In this document: positions 1-7,979 of the stretch, in pieces | Numbering within the stretch: the first letter of the stretch is position 1 | How the letters are laid out: every line of letters begins with the position of its first letter | Notes under the pieces: generated by a model | The model's database searches: none | Seen by the model: only the letters and a program-made list of their open reading frames with translations | What the model was told of the DNA's origin: nothing | Translations under genes and position numbers: made by a program | Assembly (NCBI GenBank): GCA_030656215.1 | Contig: JAUSOD010000092.1 | Coordinates: 1-45,767, forward strand | DNA length: 45,767 nt | Direction of reading: 5' to 3' | DNA from: Azoarcus sp. | GTDB taxonomy: Bacteria > Pseudomonadota > Gammaproteobacteria > Burkholderiales > Rhodocyclaceae

Positions 1-8
1 CAAGGGGC

Positions 9-1010
9 TCACCGAGTGATCCCGTCTTTGAATGTCCGGGGAAAATTCTCGGCCATCTTCCTCACTTCATCCGAGACCACAAGGCGTAGCCCCTCCGGCC
101 CCAACACCTCGCAATGCCGCCCATGCTTCAGCACGTCCATCACCAACTCCCGGTGATCCGCATACGGCACTTCCAGCACATAGCTTCCATCCGCCTCGAA
201 CGCCCCGCGCTGTTCCGGGTGCCAGTGCTCATTGGCTACCCACCTTGCCCTTTCTGCACTGAAACGTAGTCGTGCCCACTGCAACTGGTCGCCGGCGAAG
301 ATGCCGTAGCCGGGGCCGAGCACGCTATCCAGGGTCTGGCTGGTGATATCGTCGGCGGCGCGGTCGAGCAGGACCACGCTGCGGATGCTGTCGACAGCGA
401 AGTTGCGCAGGGCGCCACGCAGGTGGCACCAGGCGTCGAGGTACCAGTTTTCGCGGTAATGGACGAGGCGTTGGGGGGAGATCTCGCGTTCGTTCTCCTC
501 GTCCTTGCCGCGGGCGTAGTAGTGGATGCGCAGGCGTTTGCGGCGGAGCAGGGCGGCGCCAATGTTTTCGAAATGGGTGAGTTTCATGCTGCGTTTGCCG
601 ATGCCGACGATGAGCACGCGGCGGCGGATTTCCTCAGCCGGGTTGTCGGCCGCGCCGAGTAGTTTGTTGAGGCGTTCGACCAGCGGCGCGATGTGGGGGG
701 CGAGCAGGCCGCCGGGGTCGAGGTTGGCGAGCAGGTGCTGCATGGTGAGGAGAGCGTGGATCTCTTTGTCGTTGAACCACATGCCGGGTAGTTCGAACTG
801 CGCGCCGGTGGTCTGGTTGGGGTCGATGCGGTAGCCGTCGAGCTCGCGGTCCCAGACGATAGGGGTGTTCATGTTGTTGCGTAGGAAGGCGAGGTCGCGC
901 TTGAGAGTGGCCGGCGAGACTTCGAGCGCTTCGAAGAGGGTCGGGCGGCTGACGATGCGCATTTCGCCGAGGAGCCTGCGGATGATGACGATGCGATCGG
1001 TCTGGTTCAC
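9..1010 (-). CDS. WYL-domain transcriptional regulator (YafY-like)
   Basis: This 333-residue protein is a likely DNA-binding regulator with a ligand-sensing WYL domain. Residues 1-60 form a winged helix-turn-helix of the HTH_11/DeoR type. Residues about 150-220 are the WYL domain, with the W189-Y190-L191 signature and conserved basic positions around it. The C-terminal part (about 245-325) looks like a WCX domain. The start is GTG at 1010, with a GGAG Shine-Dalgarno about 7 bases upstream. It is read in the same direction as the KGGVGR/STAND gene, whose stop lies 212 bases upstream, so it may have its own promoter. WYL proteins often repress bacterial defence operons (BrxR and CapW are known examples), so control of the upstream pair is a reasonable inference. 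It is not shown by the sequence. The family call is secure; the target is not. Confidence 0.88.
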   Translation of the reverse strand: MNQTDRIVIIRRLLGEMRIVSRPTLFEALEVSPATLKRDLAFLRNNMNTPIVWDRELDGYRIDPNQTTGAQFELPGMWFNDKEIHALLTMQHLLANLDPGGLLAPHIAPLVERLNKLLGAADNPAEEIRRRVLIVGIGKRSMKLTHFENIGAALLRRKRLRIHYYARGKDEENEREISPQRLVHYRENWYLDAWCHLRGALRNFAVDSIRSVVLLDRAADDITSQTLDSVLGPGYGIFAGDQLQWARLRFSAERARWVANEHWHPEQRGAFEADGSYVLEVPYADHRELVMDVLKHGRHCEVLGPEGLRLVVSDEVRKMAENFPRTFKDGITR

Positions 1011-1221
1011 GGACAGGCTCCACGGTCGATGTCCGGATCATAAGCACTCGGTATCGATTTGCCTAATGACGGCGGTGTTTTGACGATGTATTCGGCATGG
1101 GGTGTGGTGGATGGCTTCTGCAGCAGGCGACTGCAGGGGGGCTGCCGAGCTAAGGCGCGGTCCGCAGCAACGGCTCCGCGGTGGTCAGCCGGTTGCGGAC
1201 GATCAGGTGCTGCGGTCGTGC

Positions 1222-4200
1222 CTACTGCTTCATGACCGGTTGCGGCGCGCTCTTCAGCACGTTGCGCAGGGTCGTTTGCTGGCGGGTGTTCTCTTCGATC
1301 TGCCGGGCTGAGTAGGCGCTTTGCTCGACGGCGACCTCGCGTGCCTGATTGACGGCGCGCTCAAGTTCGGCGACGGTGGCCTGCGCGCGATCGCGTTCGT
1401 CGCTTGCGTGGCGGGCGGTCTGCAGGATTTCGCTCAAGGTGGCTTCGAGCTCGGCGAGACGCGCTGCGTTTTGCGCGCGTTCGGCCTCGAAACTGCTCGA
1501 GCTGCGTTCGAGCTCTCTGAGCTGGGCGGTGAGTGCGTCGGATTTGAGCTGGAGCTCGGTCTGTTGGCGGAAGGCTTGTAGCCAGCCGAAGGCGGCAATG
1601 GTCGCGACCATGAGGAATACGGTGGCGACGCTGCCGAGTAAAACGAGCCGCCGCTGCCGCCGTCGCTCGGCTTCATGCACTGCCGCCTTGCGCATAGCCA
1701 GGCTTGCGCCGATGAACTCGCGCTCTTCTTGGTGCAGGTCGGCCTCGCGGCCGAGGCTCATGCGCTCGGCTTCGTCGAGGGTCGGGCCGCGCAGCAGTTG
1801 TTCGGCTGTGCGTCCGGCTCGGCGCCACGCCTCCAACTCGGACACCAGGCGGGCGCGCCAGGCGAGAAAGTCGCGCTCCTGCTCAAGCCACACCAGCAGG
1901 CGGGGCCACTCGCGCGCGAGCGCTTCGTGGGCGAGTTCGACGCTTGCGCCGCTGGAGTCGGCGTCGCTGACCAGCAGACCGGCGTCGATCAGGCCGTCGA
2001 GCACCCGTCGCGCAGGCGAACCCTCGCTGCCGATGCTTTCCAGCGGCACGCGCTGCGCGGTGGAGCGGGTGCCGCCGGGTGCGACCTGCACCAGACGCAG
2101 CAGCAGGCGGCGGGCTTCGTCGCGGTCCTCGGCGGTGAGGGCCTGGTAGTGCTGCTCGGCGGCCTCGGTGACCACGGCGCGCAGGCCGCCGAAGGCGTCG
2201 TAGGCGGCGTTTGTCAGCCAGCCGTTGCGCCGCTGCTCCCATAGCCGCACCAGCGTGCGCTGCAGGAAGGGCAGGGCGCCGGGTTCGCCGGCGGCGCGGT
2301 TGAGCAGGCGGTCGACAAGCCCGGGTTCGAATGCGATGCCGGCGGTATCGGCGGGGCGCTCGACGAGTTCGCGCAGTGCACCGGCGCCGGGGGCGTGCAG
2401 GGCGATCCGGCCTGGACTGGCTAGTGCTGGGCCGGCGCCGGCGCTTGCACACGCGTCTGTCCACGCATCGATCTGATCGCTGCGCAGGCACAGCAGGATT
2501 CGTCCTCCGTGCTCGATCACGGTGGCGAGCGCTGCAATCGCCGCCGCCATGGTGTCACGAGCATTCAAAGCCGTACTGCCCGGAGCAAATACGGGGTCGA
2601 TGAGCACAAACAGCGGTTCGGGCCCGGGTGTGCCGTCGCTGGCCTGCGTGGCTTTGACCTTGCCCGGCGTTGTGTGTGCGGCGGTGCCCGCGCGTGCGAT
2701 TGCTGCGGTGACCTGGGTCAGCCCTTCCGCATGGACGAGCCGCCAGTCCGGATGGGCGGGGCGCAATGCCGGCCATAGCCCGGCCATCGCCAGCGAACTC
2801 TTGCCGCAGGCCGATGGGCCGGTCAGTACGACTACCGGGGTGGATTCGATGGCCTCGCGCAGGGCACGCAGCGCCTCCGCCCGGCCAAAGAAGAGATCGG
2901 TCTGATGTTCGCCGTAGGGTCGGGGGCCGACCCAGGGGCAGCGCTGTTCGAGCTCGACCGTCGGCGCGGCGGTCGCCGTGACCTTTGCGCCGGGGGAGGG
3001 CGTCTGCAGCAGCTGCAGCAAGGGGAGCAAGGTGTCGGGTGCCATGCCGCGGCGCAGGTCGATCAGCGGCAGGCGCTGCAGAAGGGGATCGCTCGGGTGG
3101 TCTGCCTCGTGGCCGGGCATCAGCACTGCCACGACCGGCAGCGCGCGCCCTGCCTCGTTTGCGCGCAGCGCCTGGGCGAGCAGCCATTGCTGGGGGTCGG
3201 GGCTGGGTTCGGCACCGAGGCACACGGCGAGTGCGCGTGCGTGCGCAAGGGTGTCCTTCATCCGCAGCTGCCAGTCCCGGGCGACGGCCCGCGCCGCGGC
3301 TTCGGGCCGGATGCGCAGGCCTTGTGTCGCGAGAGCGGCTTCGAGCGCCGCAGCGGCCTCGCGCTCGCGCGGGGCGAAGCTGAGTAGCAGGTCGTATTCG
3401 GCGAAGAACTTGGTCTCGTCGTATTGCGCGGCGACCGACGAATGGGCAGCGGACGTGGCCGCCGTGACCGCGGCGGCATCGCCTGCCGGCGAGCGCAGCC
3501 GCAGGGCGAGTTCGCGGTTTTGGCGGGCCAGCACGCCGTGGACGGGCGAGCTTGCCGGCACGAGCAGGGTGATGACGTCGGCGAGGGTGCCGAACACTTG
3601 CCCCAGATGTTCCTTTGCGGCTTTCTCTTCCGGGCTGCGGGCCACGCGCTCCTCGAACGCGAACTGCGGATCGTAGGGAATCGTCAGGTCGCGGAAGGAG
3701 AGTCCGGCCTCTGCCAGGCGGGGTGGCTGCAGCGCGGCGAAGCGCGCATCGAAGCGCTCGTAGAAGGCCTCGGTCAGCAGCGGTGCGCGTTGTTCGAGAC
3801 GCGCTGGCACCACGACGATCTCCACCGGTCGGCCACGGCGCAGATCCTCGACCGGCTGCGAACGGAAGTCCTGCAGCATGCTCCAGGTGCCGTCCACGTT
3901 CTGGTGGTTGGCGCCGCACATCATCACGATCACGTCGGCGAGCTGGTAGCCGCAGATGCCGCCCATTTCGGTGACGCCGGTGCGGCTGTCGATCAGTACC
4001 AGGTCGTAGCGTTCGGGCAGCAGCGAGCGGCGCAGCCATTCGAAGAACAGGTCGCCCTCCCAGTTGAAGTAGAAGTCCTGCCAGTCGAAGGTGCGCAGCG
4101 CGAGCGCGTAGTGCGACATCTGCGCCGGGCTCAGGCGCTGGCCGGCGGGCATCAGGTCGAGCCGTCCGCCGCCGGGGCGATGGCCGAACACGGTCGCAAT

Positions 4201-4476
4201 GTAGCGCTCGATGTCGCGAAAGCTGTCGCCGCCGCCGGCCACCGACATCGACTCCTTGTAGGCGAGCAGCAGGTCGAGCAGGCCGGTCTGGCTGCGGATC
4301 GCGTCGCGCAGCTCGCGCTCGTCGCTGCGGTAGAAGAATTGTTCGAGCCCGGGCGCTTCGAGATCGAAGTCGATCATCAGCACCTTGAGCCCGCGTCGCG
4401 ACAGCACGTCGCCGACGTTGGCGAGCGCCATCGAGCGGCCGACCCCGCCCTTGTAGGAGTAAAAGGTGCAGATCAT
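1222..4476 (-). CDS. KGGVGR ParA-like NTPase–TIR–nSTAND1 fusion with TM and coiled coil
   Basis: This 1084-residue multidomain protein starts at ATG 4476, which overlaps the upstream stop by 4 bases (ATGA). The reading frame stays open further upstream, but that stretch lies inside the upstream gene and is low-complexity arginine-rich shadow. Residues 1-330 are a ParA/MinD-like P-loop NTPase with the variant Walker A motif KGGVGRS (K9-S15) and LIDSRTG near residue 160. Residues about 360-465 look like a TIR domain (YDLLLSF at the start, W431 near the end). Q435 sits where NADase TIRs usually carry Glu, if my alignment is right. Residues about 511-880 are an nSTAND1-like AAA+ module with a CPWVGPRPY entry motif, a Walker A from G553 and a Walker B near 623. 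A membrane helix lies at 944-966, followed by a coiled coil to the end. There are no WD40 or TPR repeats. A role in conflict or immune signalling at the membrane is inferred from this architecture. Confidence 0.85.
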   Translation of the reverse strand: MICTFYSYKGGVGRSMALANVGDVLSRRGLKVLMIDFDLEAPGLEQFFYRSDERELRDAIRSQTGLLDLLLAYKESMSVAGGGDSFRDIERYIATVFGHRPGGGRLDLMPAGQRLSPAQMSHYALALRTFDWQDFYFNWEGDLFFEWLRRSLLPERYDLVLIDSRTGVTEMGGICGYQLADVIVMMCGANHQNVDGTWSMLQDFRSQPVEDLRRGRPVEIVVVPARLEQRAPLLTEAFYERFDARFAALQPPRLAEAGLSFRDLTIPYDPQFAFEERVARSPEEKAAKEHLGQVFGTLADVITLLVPASSPVHGVLARQNRELALRLRSPAGDAAAVTAATSAAHSSVAAQYDETKFFAEYDLLLSFAPREREAAAALEAALATQGLRIRPEAAARAVARDWQLRMKDTLAHARALAVCLGAEPSPDPQQWLLAQALRANEAGRALPVVAVLMPGHEADHPSDPLLQRLPLIDLRRGMAPDTLLPLLQLLQTPSPGAKVTATAAPTVELEQRCPWVGPRPYGEHQTDLFFGRAEALRALREAIESTPVVVLTGPSACGKSSLAMAGLWPALRPAHPDWRLVHAEGLTQVTAAIARAGTAAHTTPGKVKATQASDGTPGPEPLFVLIDPVFAPGSTALNARDTMAAAIAALATVIEHGGRILLCLRSDQIDAWTDACASAGAGPALASPGRIALHAPGAGALRELVERPADTAGIAFEPGLVDRLLNRAAGEPGALPFLQRTLVRLWEQRRNGWLTNAAYDAFGGLRAVVTEAAEQHYQALTAEDRDEARRLLLRLVQVAPGGTRSTAQRVPLESIGSEGSPARRVLDGLIDAGLLVSDADSSGASVELAHEALAREWPRLLVWLEQERDFLAWRARLVSELEAWRRAGRTAEQLLRGPTLDEAERMSLGREADLHQEEREFIGASLAMRKAAVHEAERRRQRRLVLLGSVATVFLMVATIAAFGWLQAFRQQTELQLKSDALTAQLRELERSSSSFEAERAQNAARLAELEATLSEILQTARHASDERDRAQATVAELERAVNQAREVAVEQSAYSARQIEENTRQQTTLRNVLKSAPQPVMKQ

Positions 4477-6236
4477 GTGCGGCCCCCTCCACCCCACGGG
4501 TAGTCGCGTTTGGGCGGCAGCGCCGGCTCGCCGAGTTCGGCCGCGAGTGCGCCGAGTGCGCCGCGGTCGGGTTGCGGGGTCTGCAGGCGTGCGAGGGTTG
4601 CGGGCAGGTTCGCGTGCAGCCAGCGCTTGAGGCGGCGCTCGTCGCCGACCGCGAGTTCGCATTGCGGGTCGTACTCTATTGCGTAGCGATCGAAGGCGCC
4701 GGCCAGGCGTCGGCGCGCCACGTCTTCGAGCAGCGCCTCGATGCGCTCGCGCCCCGGGTCGAAGGGCGAGATGGTGACGATGGCGACCTGGTCGTTGTTG
4801 AAGAAGGGCGAGTTCTGGAAAGTCTCGCGCAGCCGGGGGTGGAACAGCGAGATCTCGTCGACCAGCACCATGCAGCCCGCCCGTGCCATTGCGCGATACA
4901 CCGGGCGCAGCCGTGCGTCGTTGCCGGTGAGCGCGTCGAACGGATACCACTGCAGCCGGACGTGGCACTGCCGCTGGCGGACCGCGCCGCGGCGACCGAC
5001 CTCGTCGGCGATGTCCTCGGTGATCTTGCCGATGCTGCAACCGTCGGCGCGGAAAGGGCGCCAACTGCGGCGCGAGTGCCCGTAGCGGTGTTGCCAGTCG
5101 ATACCGTCGTGCTCGAGCGCGAGTTTCAGCGCCGCGTATTGCTGCTGGTCGCCGACGGTCAGGCGTGCGAGCAGGGCGGGATTGGTTTCGAGGTCGGTCA
5201 GTTCGTCGATTGTCATCGCCACCGCGCAGATGGGGATGCCGACGCTGCGGCAACCGGGGGGCGGCTGCCTGGCGGCGAGCCAGGCGCGGGCGGGGGAGAA
5301 CGGATCGGTATCCGTATCGATATCGGCATCAGTGGCAGCAGCGGTGTCCGCTGGCGGCAGCACGAAGCGTGCGTCGGCACGCCAATGCGCGGGCACTTGC
5401 TTGTCATCGACGCCGGACAGCAACAGCGCCAGGGCGCCGGTGCGTCCGCGCAGGACGCCGAGTGCAAGGCTGGTTTCGGCGTCGTCGGCCAGCAGCGCCG
5501 GCAATGATTGCGGCGTGATCAGCGCGGCGGCGGCGTGGCAGGCGATCACGTATTCCTCGCGCGCGCTCACCGTGGGTTCGTCGCGGGCGAACAGGGCCTC
5601 GGCCGACAGGCGCACCGGCCGTTCGAAGCCGACCACAAGTTCGCGCGCGAGCGTGGCGGCCAGCTCGGCGTCGGCCGGGTGGTGGGCGAGGTATAGCGCA
5701 TGCGTCACCTCGCGCTGCAGGCGCTGCGGGGGCTGACGTCCGCTCGGGGTGCGCAGGTGGTTGCTCACCGCGTTGCTGACACTCTTGGCCAGCGAGACCG
5801 GGTCGGCAAACTCGGTCGCGAGGCGTTCGTCGAGCAGGCGCTTGCGCAACGCGCCGATGCGTTCCCCGCGTTCGTTGTCGCCGGTGACCGAGTCCATCAT
5901 CGGCGGCGGCCAGGGGGCATCGGCCTTGAGCACGAACAGCAGGCGGGGCTTTTTGTGGGCCGCGGCCAGTTCGAGTTCGGTGATCGAGCGCTGCTCGGGG
6001 TTTTCGGCCAGCGGCGGCACGAACCCGTAGCGCCACGCGAACAGCCCGACGTAGATGTCGCAGGCGCCGACATCCTTGAGGCAGGCCGCGAGCGGGCGGT
6101 CGTCGCGCGCCACGTAGTCCTCCATCGCGATCACCTTGACGCCGGTGAGCTCGTTGAGCGCCTTGTAGACCGCCTCGCGATGGGACTTCAGGTCGTTGAA
6201 GCTGGACGACAGATAGACAGTGCTGAACTCGGCCAT
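4473..6236 (-). CDS. DUF4062 / TIR-like protein with FxsC-like C-terminal region
   Basis: This 587-residue protein starts at ATG 6236 after AAAGGA. Residues 1 to about 165 are a DUF4062 domain, a TIR-related fold: STVYLSSSFNDL at residues 5-16, CDIYVGLFAWRYG at 59-71 and SITELEL at 84-90. Residues about 176-300 look like a second, diverged TIR/SEFIR-like unit. After an Asp-rich linker (about 300-315), residues 330-545 form a region I recognise only loosely. The SWRPF motif (391-395), the CMVLVDE strand (455-461) and the late IVTISPFD strand (486-493) recall the C-terminal half of actinobacterial FxsC. The 3' end overlaps the KGGVGR/STAND gene by 4 bases, so the two are almost certainly translated together. 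DUF4062 proteins commonly accompany STAND NTPases. The DUF4062 call is firm, the second TIR unit moderate and the FxsC link weak. Confidence 0.82.
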   Translation of the reverse strand: MAEFSTVYLSSSFNDLKSHREAVYKALNELTGVKVIAMEDYVARDDRPLAACLKDVGACDIYVGLFAWRYGFVPPLAENPEQRSITELELAAAHKKPRLLFVLKADAPWPPPMMDSVTGDNERGERIGALRKRLLDERLATEFADPVSLAKSVSNAVSNHLRTPSGRQPPQRLQREVTHALYLAHHPADAELAATLARELVVGFERPVRLSAEALFARDEPTVSAREEYVIACHAAAALITPQSLPALLADDAETSLALGVLRGRTGALALLLSGVDDKQVPAHWRADARFVLPPADTAAATDADIDTDTDPFSPARAWLAARQPPPGCRSVGIPICAVAMTIDELTDLETNPALLARLTVGDQQQYAALKLALEHDGIDWQHRYGHSRRSWRPFRADGCSIGKITEDIADEVGRRGAVRQRQCHVRLQWYPFDALTGNDARLRPVYRAMARAGCMVLVDEISLFHPRLRETFQNSPFFNNDQVAIVTISPFDPGRERIEALLEDVARRRLAGAFDRYAIEYDPQCELAVGDERRLKRWLHANLPATLARLQTPQPDRGALGALAAELGEPALPPKRDYPWGGGGRT

Positions 6237-6339
6237 GGCTGTTCCTTTCCGTCAGGCGGGGCGACGCGCAAATCGCTGCCGCGCCAAAGACGCCGTCATC
6301 CGGGTGGGCGGGAGGAGGCACTCTGGTGCGACTGTATGA

Positions 6340-6369
6340 AGGATAGTAAATCCGGAGCCACTTCCCCAA
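6340..6369 (-). promoter_or_regulatory. possible sigma-70 promoter of the DUF4062–STAND operon
   Basis: On the minus strand TTGGGG (6369-6364) and TATCCT (6345-6340) are separated by 18 bases, giving a leader of roughly 100 bases before the DUF4062 start. Each box matches the consensus only partly, so this is a candidate and not a firm call. Confidence 0.3.
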
Positions 6370-6461
6370 TGCCGCTTGCGCTTGTCGTCTGCGTCGGTCG
6401 GGTGCTGGCGCGTCGACATCCCGCGGGCACGGCTGGAAGAAATTAATCAGTAACGAACGTA

Positions 6462-6490
6462 TTGACCATTAACGAATAATCAACTAGGAT
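6462..6490 (+). promoter_or_regulatory. sigma-70 promoter upstream of the MBL-fold gene, with flanking TAACGAA repeats
   Basis: TTGACC (6462-6467) and TAGGAT (6485-6490) are separated by exactly 17 bases, a good match to a housekeeping promoter, 33 bases before the start codon. Two direct TAACGAA heptamers (6451-6457 and 6470-6476, period 19) flank the -35 box. They could be a regulator site, perhaps for the IclR protein of this cluster. The 286-base intergenic stretch 6237-6522 otherwise shows no gene. Confidence 0.6.
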
Positions 6491-6522
6491 TCACCTCATC
6501 CCCACCACCGGAAAACAAAACG

Positions 6523-7485
6523 ATGAACACCAAAGTCTTTGCGTCCCAGGCCGACCTTGAAGTGAAGCAGGTCAGCTTCGACAAACTGTCCGACAACGCC
6601 TACGCCTACACCGCCGAGGGTGATCCCAACACCGGCATCATCATCGGCGACGATTCGGTGATGATCATCGACGCCACCGCCACCCCGGTGATGGCGCAGG
6701 ACGTGATCGCCAAGGTGCGCGAGCTCACCGACAAGTCGATCAAATACGTGGTGCTGACCCACTATCACGCGGTGCGCGTGCTCGGCGCCTCGGGCTACAA
6801 GAGCGAAGGGCTGGAGCAGATCATCGCCAGCCAGGACACCTACGACCTGATCGTCGAGCGTGGCCAGCAGGACATGGATTCCGAGATCGGCCGCTTCCCG
6901 CGCCTGTTCAACGCGGTAGAGAGCGTGCCCGGCCTGACCTGGCCGACGATCACCTTCCAGGGCGAAATGACGCTGTGGATGGGCAAGCTCGAGGTGAAGA
7001 TCAAGCAGGTGGGTCGCGGCCATACCAAGGGCGACACCATTGTTTACCTGCCGTCGCAGAACATCTGCTTCTCGGGCGATCTGGTCGAGGCTGACGCCGC
7101 CTGTTACACCGGCGACGCCTATCTGAGCGAGTGGCCGCAGACGCTGGACAGGCTTGCCGCGATGAACTTCGACAAGCTGGTACCCGGCCGCGGCCCCGCC
7201 TTGCTCGACCCGAAGCGGGTGCAGGAAGGCCTGGCTTACACCCGTGATTTCGTGTCGACGCTGTATCGCAGCGCGCAGGAAGCGGTGGCCAAGGGTCTGG
7301 ACCTCAAGGGCACGATGGAGCACACGCGCAAGAACATGGATCCGAAGTTTGGCCAGGTGTTCATCTACGAACACTGCCTGCCGTTCGACGTGACCCGCGC
7401 GCACGACGAGGCCAGCGGCATTCGCGACCCGCGCATCTGGACCGCCGAGCGCGACCAGCAAATGTGGCACGCGCTGCAGGCGTAA
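6523..7485 (+). CDS. MBL-fold metallo-hydrolase-like protein with altered metal site
   Basis: This 320-residue protein has the metallo-beta-lactamase fold: a GIIIGDDSVMIIDA strand near the N-terminus, a LTHYHA loop, GHTKGD and FSGDLVEAD. The usual metal motif HxHxDH reads H80-Y-H82-A-V84-R85, so the Asp and third His are absent. The usual PGHG loop is PGRG with R223. H167 and D186 are kept. Either the protein binds one metal in an unusual way or it has lost hydrolase activity. It is the first gene of the aromatic cluster and has its own promoter. The Shine-Dalgarno is weak, but the start lies just after that promoter and gives a full-length protein. Proteins of this type occur beside FAD monooxygenases in degradation clusters, as far as I recall. 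The substrate is unknown. Confidence 0.85.
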   Translation: MNTKVFASQADLEVKQVSFDKLSDNAYAYTAEGDPNTGIIIGDDSVMIIDATATPVMAQDVIAKVRELTDKSIKYVVLTHYHAVRVLGASGYKSEGLEQIIASQDTYDLIVERGQQDMDSEIGRFPRLFNAVESVPGLTWPTITFQGEMTLWMGKLEVKIKQVGRGHTKGDTIVYLPSQNICFSGDLVEADAACYTGDAYLSEWPQTLDRLAAMNFDKLVPGRGPALLDPKRVQEGLAYTRDFVSTLYRSAQEAVAKGLDLKGTMEHTRKNMDPKFGQVFIYEHCLPFDVTRAHDEASGIRDPRIWTAERDQQMWHALQA

Positions 7486-7552
7486 GGACGGCAAATGGCG
7501 GGCCGAAAGCAACGCCGCAGGACTAGTCGGTGTGACGGGGTGGCCGGCCTTC

Positions 7553-7639
7553 GTAGGGCCGACTTCAGTCGGCCGCAGGTGCCCGGGTTTGGCGCAGGTG
7601 CCCGGATCACCACCTGTGGCGGACTGAAGTCCGCCCTAC
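7553..7639. repeat. REP-like palindrome pair, copy 1
   Basis: The left unit (7553-7574) begins GTAGGGCC and contains a perfect hairpin, GGCCGACT-TC-AGTCGGCC. The right unit (7618-7639) is an inverted near-copy containing GGCGGACT-GA-AGTCCGCC and ending GCCCTAC. The two units point at each other like a bacterial interspersed mosaic element (BIME). A second copy follows with a period of 191 bases. Confidence 0.85.
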
Positions 7640-7743
7640 GGCGGCTGTGCCAGCAGTGGGTAATTGACCCGGATGACAGTATCCACGGCGGCGGACCAGT
7701 CGGCGTGGCAGGCTTGCCGGTTGCGCTGCTTTCGCTGGTTTTC

Positions 7744-7830
7744 GTAGGGCCGACTTCAGTCGGCCAGAGGTGCTCGGGCCGGGGGCTGGTGCCCGGATCA
7801 CCACCTGTGGCGGACTGAAGTCCGCCCTAC
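7744..7830. repeat. REP-like palindrome pair, copy 2
   Basis: The left unit (7744-7765) and right unit (7809-7830) have the same sequences as copy 1. The flanks on the right side are identical to copy 1 from GTGCCCGGATCACC onward, while the spacer between the units differs slightly. This points to duplication of the whole element. It lies 150 bases before the monooxygenase start and could act as a transcription or mRNA-stability barrier between the first two genes. Confidence 0.85.
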
Positions 7831-7979
7831 GGCGGCTGTGTCGGGGATGAGCTCTTGACTTGGAGGGCGGCATCTACACACGGAGCCAATTGGCACCTGG
7901 CAACAGAGCAAGAGAACACCGGCGACACGCCCCGCAGATGGGCCGCGCCGGGATCAACGATGAATATGGAGGAGACACT

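Larger units (their letters stand above)
7486..7979. other. 494-base intergenic region holding two REP-like palindrome pairs
   Basis: No convincing gene lies between the MBL-fold gene and the FAD monooxygenase. The reading frame of the monooxygenase is open back to 7860, but a strong Shine-Dalgarno sits only at its GTG. Most of the space is two copies of a roughly 90-base element made of inverted hairpins, listed separately. Confidence 0.75.

Noticed and set aside
2555-4492. 645-codon same-strand open frame inside the KGGVGR/STAND gene
   Set aside because: It is a different frame of the same strand, very Arg/Ala-rich, with no recognisable domain.
4477-5253. Longer N-terminus for the KGGVGR protein
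   Set aside because: This stretch overlaps the DUF4062 gene in another frame and reads as Arg/Pro/Ala-rich sequence. The ATG at 4476 gives the exact conserved P-loop N-terminus with an ATGA overlap.
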